Assembly (NCBI GenBank): GCA_031376425.1
Contig: JANMDR010000066.1
Coordinates: 1-21,544 of the forward strand
Direction of reading: 5' to 3'
Source of the DNA: JANMDR01 sp031376425
GTDB taxonomy: Bacteria > Pseudomonadota > Gammaproteobacteria > Burkholderiales > Usitatibacteraceae
DNA: 21,544 nt
Part shown: piece after piece, positions 15,682 to 21,544 of the stretch
Position numbering within the stretch: the stretch's first letter is position 1
Layout of the letters: each line of letters begins with the position of its first letter
Made by a program: the position numbers and the translations under genes
Notes under the pieces: model-generated
Databases searched by the model: none
Seen by the model: the letters and a program-made list of their open reading frames with translations, nothing else
What the model was told of the DNA's origin: nothing

Positions 15682-16011
15682 ATGAGTGCTAAGCCAACTT
15701 TCACCTGCGCTGGCATCACCTTGGCGCGTCCGACCTTACTTGGTGTAGTCATTTTTCTGTTTCACTGCGTAGTGATTTTCGGGTCGTTTTGGGTGCTGGG
15801 TGACAAGCTCGATCGAGGAGAAATTGCTAACGAACCAGAGTTGTTGCGCCGACTCTATTTTAGTGGTTTCTCTTTGGGGTTATGTACCCATTTTTGCCGT
15901 GAACTCGACTTCTGGAAAAATAGTTGGGAAAACCGCATCACGGTCTTTATCGGGGTGTATTTGCCGATAGGTTGGTTTGGTGCCTACCTGATTGGAATAT
16001 TGCGGTATTAG
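15682..16011 (+). CDS. Small inner-membrane protein of unknown function
   Basis: The product has 109 residues from ATG 15682; a GTG at 15658 would add 8 residues and overlap the previous gene, with no better binding site. Two strong hydrophobic segments lie at about 18-40 and 86-107, with a weaker one near 58-70. A charged stretch (DKLDRGEIANEPELLRR) lies between, and CTHFCREL around 68-75 holds two cysteines. No domain is recognised. It is the third gene after the protease and Sm-like genes, spaced 10 bp, so it is probably co-transcribed with them. Confidence 0.6.
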   Translation: MSAKPTFTCAGITLARPTLLGVVIFLFHCVVIFGSFWVLGDKLDRGEIANEPELLRRLYFSGFSLGLCTHFCRELDFWKNSWENRITVFIGVYLPIGWFGAYLIGILRY

Positions 16012-16080
16012 CGGGTGCGTAATAATTTCGAAATTTTCTTTGGTAGGTTCTTAGGTTGCGAGAAAGTCATAAAAAAGTAA

Positions 16081-16112
16081 TGAACCTGATTGCCCAAACA
16101 GTTGACTCAGTA
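16081..16112 (+). promoter_or_regulatory. Bipartite cluster promoter P4 (TGAACCT-N16-GACTCAGTA)
   Basis: TGAACCT (16081-16087), exactly 16 bp, GACTCAGTA (16104-16112). This matches the consensus in both blocks. The last bases lead into a perfect palindrome TAGCGCGCTA (16111-16120) that could be an operator or a coincidence. It drives NHL-3, whose ribosome binding site is GGAA at 16171-16174. Confidence 0.65.
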
Positions 16113-16179
16113 GCGCGCTAGGTGAATTGCCGTCGGCGCGCTCTTTATCAAAATCGTCATCTAAAATATTGGAATTAAA

Positions 16180-17982
16180 ATGCAATCACTCAAGCGCTTA
16201 GCCGCGCTAGGTTTACCTTTCTGTTTGGCAACAACGCTGCTCATTGCCGATTCCGCCTTGGCGCAAACTGTTAGTACGGTTGCAGGTACCGGTGTGCTCG
16301 GTTTTTCCGGCGATAATGGTCCTGCTGCTGCAGCACAATTTAACTTACCTATCGGTGTTTTGGTGCGTCGAGACGGTAGCATCCTCATCGCCGATGCGAG
16401 TAATCATCGGGTGCGTAAAATTGATTTATCGGGTGAGATCACTACCTTCGCCGGCACTGGCAATTCCGGTTTTACGCTAAGCGCGGCATCGGCGGCCTTG
16501 GCGGATTTAAATCGGCCGAGCGGTTTGGCGGAAGATCAAGCCGGCAATGTGTATATCGGCAATAAAGGCTCGATCCAGAAAATCAGCCCAAGTGGTGCGC
16601 TGTCCACTATTGCCGGTGATGGGAGTATTGGCAATGTCGGCGCTATCATCAGTGGCGTACCGGCTTCGCATTCTAGCGTATTCGTTGAGTGGGCTTTAGT
16701 CATTCGGCTTGATGCGACAGGAAATTTGTTTTTTGTAGATTACGCCGCGCATGTCCTTCGTAAAATTGACACCGCCAACATTATCACCACTTTGGCTGGT
16801 ACCGGCGTTGCGGGATACTCAGGCGAAAATAATCTCGCTACAAACTCGCAAATCGATACCCCCGGCGGCTTACTTGTCGATGCTGATGGCAGTATCCTCG
16901 TGTCTTCCCCTGGAACTAATCGCATCCAAAAATTTATACCCGGCGGCATCCTAAAAACCATTGCTGGAACCGGTTCCGGCTCTAGCGCTGGCGACGGTGG
17001 AATAGCCACGCTGGCCGCACTATCACTACCGTATGGGCTGGAGAAAGATGCCGCTGGCAATCTTTACGTCGCAGAGTTTTTTGGTAACCGAGTCCGTAAA
17101 ATTGCACCCGATGGCACCATTACATCCCTACTTGGAAGCACCACGGTACTGGCCGGAAATGCCAGCGCGGCAACAAATACTGGCGATGGTGGTGACGCCG
17201 CAAGTGCGACGATAAATAGCCCTGTTGGCCTTAGCCTTGATGCTGCGGGCAACCTCTATGTGGGTAGTTTTTTTGGCAATAAAGTACGCAAAATTACTTT
17301 TCCCATTATCACCCCCGGTCCCTCGGTATTCAAAAGCTTCGTAAACATCACAACTGCGGGCCTAGGCACGATTTTTCCCGAAGGTGAGCAAACCGTGTCC
17401 TATGGCAGCACCTTGAACGTATCCGTAACGGCTAAGCCGCGTCATGTATTGCGTGTGGTGAGTAACTGCGATTACGTTAAAACCAGTCAACCGGCTCCAT
17501 TTGTGCCGATTGGTACTGGCTTGGACACTTATAAAGTCACTGTAAACGGCCCATGCCAAATGGAAGCTACATTCTTCCCGCTTATTCCACGCGTAAACGT
17601 AAATAGTGAAGCGGCTACAGACGCCGTATTGAAAGCAATAGAGCGAGCGCAAATATACACTGCGCCCACAGCTATGACGCAAACATTTAGCGCTGTAAAT
17701 GCACCGGCAATTTTCAAAGCATGGGTAACCGATATTGCGGGTGTGCCCTACACTAGTGCGGAGAACGTGATTACGTTTAAAGCTAACGGTGTAGCAATCA
17801 TCGGCTGTGCCAACATCCCACTTACCTTGCGCGCCAGCAATGTGACCCATATCCGCGAAGCCAGTTGCAAAACAACATTTGCTTTAGCAGGAAACGTGAC
17901 TATCACGAGTGAGTTTGCAGGTGATACCTATAACTTTCCAGCAATATCAAGCGTGTTGAATCACAGCGTGACCGCAAAATAA
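16180..17982 (+). CDS. Exported NHL-repeat propeller protein, paralogue 3 without Ig insert (NHL-3)
   Basis: The protein has 600 residues. The signal peptide ends ALA|QTV near residue 29. An NHL propeller spans about 30-372, with blades of the type TVAGTG..GFSGDNG, ADASNHRVRKI, AGTGVAGYSGEN, GDGGIATLAAL and GNLYVAEFFGNRVRKI. The C-terminal module begins right after it (about 380-600): GLGTIFPEG, CDYVKTS, PFVPIGTG, GPCQMEATF, VTDIAGVPYTSAENV, ANGVAIIGC, LRASNVTHIREASC, FAGDTYNFPA. The Ig-like domain present between propeller and module in NHL-1 and NHL-2 is absent, so the domain set is modular. It has its own promoter P4 and a downstream stem-loop, so it is a single-gene unit. Confidence 0.8.
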   Translation: MQSLKRLAALGLPFCLATTLLIADSALAQTVSTVAGTGVLGFSGDNGPAAAAQFNLPIGVLVRRDGSILIADASNHRVRKIDLSGEITTFAGTGNSGFTLSAASAALADLNRPSGLAEDQAGNVYIGNKGSIQKISPSGALSTIAGDGSIGNVGAIISGVPASHSSVFVEWALVIRLDATGNLFFVDYAAHVLRKIDTANIITTLAGTGVAGYSGENNLATNSQIDTPGGLLVDADGSILVSSPGTNRIQKFIPGGILKTIAGTGSGSSAGDGGIATLAALSLPYGLEKDAAGNLYVAEFFGNRVRKIAPDGTITSLLGSTTVLAGNASAATNTGDGGDAASATINSPVGLSLDAAGNLYVGSFFGNKVRKITFPIITPGPSVFKSFVNITTAGLGTIFPEGEQTVSYGSTLNVSVTAKPRHVLRVVSNCDYVKTSQPAPFVPIGTGLDTYKVTVNGPCQMEATFFPLIPRVNVNSEAATDAVLKAIERAQIYTAPTAMTQTFSAVNAPAIFKAWVTDIAGVPYTSAENVITFKANGVAIIGCANIPLTLRASNVTHIREASCKTTFALAGNVTITSEFAGDTYNFPAISSVLNHSVTAK

Positions 17983-18036
17983 CTAATGCGGTCACTAGCA
18001 GGGTTTGTTCTAGAAATCCTATTTTGAAATGCATAG

Positions 18037-18077
18037 ATGTCCTGTAGATTTCCTAATGTAGGGCGTCTACAGGGCAT
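18037..18077 (+). terminator. Stem-loop after NHL-3, related to the terminator at 10075
   Basis: ATGTCCTGTAGA (18037-18048) pairs with TCTACAGGGCAT (18066-18077), 12 pairs including one G-T. The loop holds TTCC and GGG as in the 10075 element. Only TTT follows, so termination efficiency is uncertain, but position and relatedness suggest the same role. Confidence 0.6.
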
Positions 18078-18227
18078 TTATGTATCTACTATTTGCGCTC
18101 TCGGTGTGCGTATATCAACGCTAAAGACAACGCCAACGCCAACGCCCAAGCGAAGCGCCTGACCAGCTTTCGGAAGTTTACTACCGACAATTGCTGAATG
18201 ACCTGCGTTTTGATGCAGGATATTTTT

Positions 18228-18259
18228 TGAACCTCGCTGCAAGTTCGTTAGACTCAATA
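18228..18259 (+). promoter_or_regulatory. Bipartite cluster promoter P5 (TGAACCT-N16-GACTCAATA)
   Basis: TGAACCT (18228-18234), 16 bp, GACTCAATA (18251-18259), ending 39 bp before the ATG of the Gly-rich gene. It differs from the consensus by a single base and has the shortest leader of the six. It probably serves this gene and the next one, since the 71-bp gap between them has no motif. Confidence 0.65.
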
Positions 18260-18298
18260 TGAAACCCTAACTTTTCGTTTTTAATAAAGGAAAATATC

Positions 18299-18898
18299 AT
18301 GTTGAAGCCATTTCGCTTGTCCGTTTATGCCGCTATGTTGGCGTCGGCGATGCTAATCACAGCACCTGCATTTGCTGATAAACCAGTCTATTCCGATCTT
18401 GATTCTGACGGTACCGTAGTTGAGCTTTATGTAGGTGGTGATGGCCAAGTTTATGCCATCATTTATCACACCGATGGCTCGGTATCGGGTACGAACCCTA
18501 ATCCTGATGGTAGCGGCAACGGCACCGGAAAGCCAGACTACAAAGATATCATCCGACGTTTGGCGGCATCAAAGGGCGGTTTGCCGAGGTCGAGCAAAAA
18601 GTCCTTATACGATACGGTATTGAAAGGTAAGGGCATCGTCCCGTTATGGAATCCTGCAGATTTAGGCAGTAAGACGGGTGATACCGGTGCCGGTGGTGGT
18701 GGTGAATCTGCGCACGATGCGGCATGGGCGCAAGGCCAAGCTAATAAGGGCAAAAGTACGGTCAAGAAGACCGACGGTAACAACAACGGTGCGCATGGTG
18801 ATGGCGGCGATGTTAACGGTCACAAGGCCCCAGATAATTCCAATGGTTACACGATTAAACCTGAAATCGTGAACCCAGCCCCGAAGGCCAAAAAATAG
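18299..18898 (+). CDS. Exported Gly/Asp/Asn/Lys-rich protein of unknown function
   Basis: The product has 199 residues. Signal peptide 1-26 ends AFA|DKP. The mature N-terminus has DLDSDGTVVE, which looks like a calcium-binding DxDxDG loop but lacks the usual acidic residue at position 12. GGDGQVYAIIYHTDGSV follows. A short helical part (DYKDIIRRLAASK) and a basic stretch precede a long disordered tail rich in Gly, Asn, Asp and Lys (about 120-199) that ends PAPKAKK. There are no cysteines. The composition suits an extended extracellular or periplasmic linker. No family recognised. AAAGGAA 18286-18292 fixes the start. Confidence 0.7.
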   Translation: MLKPFRLSVYAAMLASAMLITAPAFADKPVYSDLDSDGTVVELYVGGDGQVYAIIYHTDGSVSGTNPNPDGSGNGTGKPDYKDIIRRLAASKGGLPRSSKKSLYDTVLKGKGIVPLWNPADLGSKTGDTGAGGGGESAHDAAWAQGQANKGKSTVKKTDGNNNGAHGDGGDVNGHKAPDNSNGYTIKPEIVNPAPKAKK

Positions 18899-18969
18899 AT
18901 TCCGCAAATTCGCGGGCCGTGGGTCTGCGATCTCAGAACAACCCTATTACAACGCAAAGAAGATAAATC

Positions 18970-20475
18970 ATGAGAACAAAATTATTAACCTCCCTAAGTG
19001 GAATTGCGATAGCGCTGTTAACGACCTATAGCGCTACTGCCGGCACGCTAGATGCGTCCACCGCGCAACCGCATGTTGCTACGCTTTCTATTGATACGCC
19101 GGTAATTGCGGTGAAACATATTTTTGCTGTTGGTTATTACAACAACGAAACTGCTAGCTGCGGTATCCGCATGGAATATAGCGATGGGACGTCGCCTAAA
19201 AATATGACTTTGACGAAGGCGACAACGCCTATGCAGTTTATCGAATCCCGCTCTTACGATAAAGCTGGAGTTTACAAAGTTACCGTCAGTGGTTATGCGT
19301 GGGGTGCTTACAAAGCCTGTCTGGGTACGCAAGTATCGTCTACCGAAATTAAAGCGGCGTTACCCAGCAAAGCAACGTCAATGACCACACCCTATCCGAA
19401 AATGATGACCGCACCGGGTGGTACCGACATGTTGATTACGATCAACGGCGCGGGTGGCAACTGCGTGCTCAACGTGATGACTAATTCGGAACCTGGTCCC
19501 AAGGCTGTCGAGGTTGATGTGAAGACCTTTCCCGTTACGGTAAAGCTAAAATTTCCCGATCTGAACTATGAATACAAATACAAAATTCATGCGATGCCGG
19601 GTACGCCAAAGTTATTTTTTGGTCCAGCATGTGATGGCAATAATGTGAGCCTTGATGTTGCGACATACCCCAAACCACCGGTTGCGCCTTACATTAAGGG
19701 TATGTATGTGCGCGGGCTAACCAGCGGTACTGACGACGCGGCCCGTACGGATGAGCCCATAGAATTTGCCGTGGAAGGAAATATCAATAACGGTAATGAC
19801 CCCGCGCAGCAATGTGGCTGGACTTTGTTGTTGATCGATTCGAATGGTCAGGGCAAACCGGCTTTGACGGGTAACAAATTTTCTGCATCGCAAACTATTC
19901 CCGCAGGTAAGTTGGCAAGCTTTGCGCCCGGTGTGTATACGATGCGGGTGAAATCTACCGCGCTCGATGATGGTCTTGCGAATCAAAGTTGCGGATCACA
20001 GGCAGATAAAAAATTCACACTAAAAAAAGCGACAGCAACCATAAAGGACGTCACGCTTGTCGCATTTGCTTATCACTTCAATATGGCAAGTAGCGACGGC
20101 TACGGAAGTCCGGATTCCAACAGCCCGAACCTAAGCGCTTATTGCCAAAACTGCAATAGTGTATTTTCTCCCGCACACGACATTGGCGTATTGCGAATCA
20201 AGCCTATTTTTAGCGGTGGCGAAACCTGTAGTTACGCGGTTATCCAGAAGTTTAACGGTAAGCAAACTACCCATTCGGTTTTCTACACCATAGGTGACGC
20301 AATGACTGGTATTCCCGCCATCTCTGCACCGAGACTCAATGTTTATCCAAATAACGAGACCATTGTGACGGTGACGCTACAAGGAAAAGCAGGGCCCGGT
20401 GGCCCGTGCGATGGCTCGGCAACTAAAACCATTGCGGTTCACGACAATGTTGCTTTGCGTGCAGTAACTAAATAA
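18970..20475 (+). CDS. Exported protein with four Cys-bracketed PKD/Ig-like domains
   Basis: The product has 501 residues. Signal peptide 1-24 ends ATA|GTL. I see four degenerate ~100-residue units, each opened by Cys and closed by a Cys, usually with a Gly near it: CGIRMEYSDG...ACLG, NCVLNVM...ACDG, QCGWTLLL...SCGS, TCSYAVIQ...PCDG. Within unit one, YDKAGVYKVTVSG is the usual PKD-type strand. Eleven cysteines in the protein include an extra pair YCQNC near residue 395. Disulfides across each unit are likely in the oxidising periplasm. It lies 71 bp after the Gly-rich gene, probably in the same transcript, and is followed by a strong terminator. Binding partner unknown. The next gene encodes a relative. 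Confidence 0.75.
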   Translation: MRTKLLTSLSGIAIALLTTYSATAGTLDASTAQPHVATLSIDTPVIAVKHIFAVGYYNNETASCGIRMEYSDGTSPKNMTLTKATTPMQFIESRSYDKAGVYKVTVSGYAWGAYKACLGTQVSSTEIKAALPSKATSMTTPYPKMMTAPGGTDMLITINGAGGNCVLNVMTNSEPGPKAVEVDVKTFPVTVKLKFPDLNYEYKYKIHAMPGTPKLFFGPACDGNNVSLDVATYPKPPVAPYIKGMYVRGLTSGTDDAARTDEPIEFAVEGNINNGNDPAQQCGWTLLLIDSNGQGKPALTGNKFSASQTIPAGKLASFAPGVYTMRVKSTALDDGLANQSCGSQADKKFTLKKATATIKDVTLVAFAYHFNMASSDGYGSPDSNSPNLSAYCQNCNSVFSPAHDIGVLRIKPIFSGGETCSYAVIQKFNGKQTTHSVFYTIGDAMTGIPAISAPRLNVYPNNETIVTVTLQGKAGPGGPCDGSATKTIAVHDNVALRAVTK

Positions 20476-20502
20476 TACGATAGCGCTTGGTCACAAAAGT
20501 AT

Positions 20503-20551
20503 GCCTTGTAGAAGCCTGTAAATAGGAATTCTACAAGGCGTTTTAATTTTT
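20503..20551 (+). terminator. Rho-independent terminator after PKD/Ig gene
   Basis: GCCTTGTAGAA (20503-20513) pairs perfectly with TTCTACAAGGC (20529-20539), with CCT/AGG inside the loop. An interrupted T-run (TTTTAATTTTT) follows. Promoter P6 starts at the last T, so one unit ends exactly where the next begins. Confidence 0.8.
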
Positions 20552-20582
20552 GAACCGTAGTGCTTGTGGCTACGACTCAGTA
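20551..20582 (+). promoter_or_regulatory. Bipartite cluster promoter P6 (TGAACCG-N16-GACTCAGTA)
   Basis: TGAACCG (20551-20557), 16 bp, GACTCAGTA (20574-20582), ending 60 bp before the next gene's ATG. It directly abuts the upstream terminator. Confidence 0.65.
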
Positions 20583-20642
20583 GATATTACCCTCCGTCGG
20601 CAGCATAAAATTTCATTGTCACATTCACACTTACACTCACAA

Positions 20643-21544
20643 ATGCGAAGGCCTAAATTGCAAACCTCTCTCAGCTGTAAAGCTACAAAATTGAACTTAT
20701 CCATACAATACAAACGCATCGCGCCAGCGGTTTTTGGTGTGGTGCTGTGCGGCCTGAGTGCGCTAAGCGCACTAAGTTTTGCCGCAGTTGAAAAAGCTAA
20801 CTTAAAGAAAGCCGAACTCAACCAAGCAAGCTTTCCAACACCTGGCAATATTACGATTGCGGCTCTGCTCACCGGTGATCGCCCCAGTGGTACAAATTGC
20901 AATTTTAATGCCAATATTTGGCAGCTTGCTGAAGGCACTGATGCGATAAGCCTCGCTGTAGTTTCAGGGGTAAAGCTAACGGTTTCCTTGCCCGGTCTTG
21001 TCGGCCCTGTACCCGCAAATTTACAGCACGGTAAATTTCGTGTTGATTTTTCTGTTCTCGGTGAACCCACCAGCGCATGCAAGGGTAGTGTTTCAGCAAA
21101 TTTTGAAGTGCAACGGCAAAAACTCGGTGCATTGATGCCCTTCACGCAAATCATCAATGTGTCACCCGAACAACCGACCTTCGGAGTGAATGAGCCCCTT
21201 AAAATTTATGTGCTCGGTGATAAGGCCGCTAAATGCGGAAAATTGAATTTGACCATCGACGATAAATCCGCTGACTTCGGCAATATTGCCTTGCCCTATA
21301 CATTCAATATCAAGCACGATGCACCCATGTACCCAAGCAAGAGTGGTAAACATAATGTGAAGGTAACTGGTCAATCACTTGATTGCGTTGGTACGCAGAG
21401 CGCGACCTTTGCGACATCAACGAAAATTCAGAAGGGCAAGATGACAAGCCTTAAACTGAGTGGCTTCACGGCTGGTGTAGCAGATGGAAAATTCGAGGTT
21501 GATGGAACCGGTTATTGCGCGATTAGATTTAAAGTTGAAAGCAA
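20643..21544 (+). CDS. Exported PKD/Ig-like repeat protein, 3' end outside window
   Basis: An open frame runs from ATG 20643 to the right edge (300 codons plus two bases) with no stop. A basic n-region is followed by a long hydrophobic segment (about residues 27-47) with probable cleavage at SFA|AVEK. Domains repeat the neighbour's pattern of Cys-bracketed Ig-like units: NCNFNANIW...ACKG, KCGKLNLTI...SGKHNVKVTGQSLDCVG, and a third beginning YCAIRF cut by the edge. No clear ribosome binding site precedes the ATG; a TTG at 20691 in the same frame would shorten the n-region. It is probably a paralogue of the gene before it and has its own promoter P6. Confidence 0.7.
   Translation, partial: MRRPKLQTSLSCKATKLNLSIQYKRIAPAVFGVVLCGLSALSALSFAAVEKANLKKAELNQASFPTPGNITIAALLTGDRPSGTNCNFNANIWQLAEGTDAISLAVVSGVKLTVSLPGLVGPVPANLQHGKFRVDFSVLGEPTSACKGSVSANFEVQRQKLGALMPFTQIINVSPEQPTFGVNEPLKIYVLGDKAAKCGKLNLTIDDKSADFGNIALPYTFNIKHDAPMYPSKSGKHNVKVTGQSLDCVGTQSATFATSTKIQKGKMTSLKLSGFTAGVADGKFEVDGTGYCAIRFKVES

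Larger units (their letters stand above)
17983..18298. other. 316-bp non-coding region between NHL-3 and Gly-rich gene
   Basis: It contains the stem-loop at 18037-18077, a short ACGCCA-type hexamer repeat near 18128-18148, a weak hairpin CCTGC/GCAGG (18202-18219), promoter P5 (18228-18259) and the ribosome binding site AAAGGAA (18286-18292). No gene is visible. Confidence 0.5.

Noticed and set aside
20570..21157. Minus-strand 195-codon open frame near the right edge
   Set aside because: It overlaps the signal-peptide-bearing plus-strand gene and promoter P6; its product shows no domain.

Overview
The window looks like a surface-protein gene cluster from a Gram-negative proteobacterium, possibly a betaproteobacterium. 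The evidence is Sec signal peptides, an outer-membrane beta-barrel C-terminus, a LoiP/YggG-type M48 protease, a MalT/BTAD-type regulator, and moderate GC with ATG starts. No tRNA, rRNA, IS element or CRISPR array was seen.

Layout. The minus strand (1-2508) carries most of a large ATPase regulator: P-loop, MalT-like helical region, start of a BTAD/winged-helix part. It is cut by the left edge. Everything else reads rightward: a beta-barrel outer-membrane protein (2694-4568) with a small membrane-anchored partner (4572-5102); a 1604-residue exported FecR-NTF2-like-Ig protein ending in 11 tandem Ig-like repeats (5206-10020); two NHL-propeller exported paralogues (10337-12391, 12483-14561); a LoiP-like protease (14642-15409), an Sm/Hfq-like small protein (15423-15671) and a small membrane protein (15682-16011); a third NHL paralogue (16180-17982); an exported Gly/Asn/Lys-rich protein (18299-18898); and two exported proteins with cysteine-bracketed PKD/Ig-like repeats (18970-20475, and 20643 running off the right edge).

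The main discovery is in the intergenic DNA. Six sites share a bipartite motif, TGAACC(t), then exactly 16 bp, then GACTCA(g)TA. They lie upstream of the barrel, the FecR giant, NHL-1, NHL-3, the Gly-rich protein and the last partial gene. The layout resembles an ECF-sigma or other alternative-sigma promoter. The sites divide the plus strand into six probable transcription units, three of which end in related stem-loops with CCTGTAG/CTACAGG-type arms. The cluster therefore looks like one co-regulated regulon for exported repeat proteins.

Working model (inference): an alternative sigma factor or activator switches on a set of envelope or extracellular proteins. The barrel and FecR giant could form the outer-membrane platform, the NHL and Ig proteins would be exported binding or structural components, and the LoiP-like protease would do quality control or processing. 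No function for the set as a whole is known to me.
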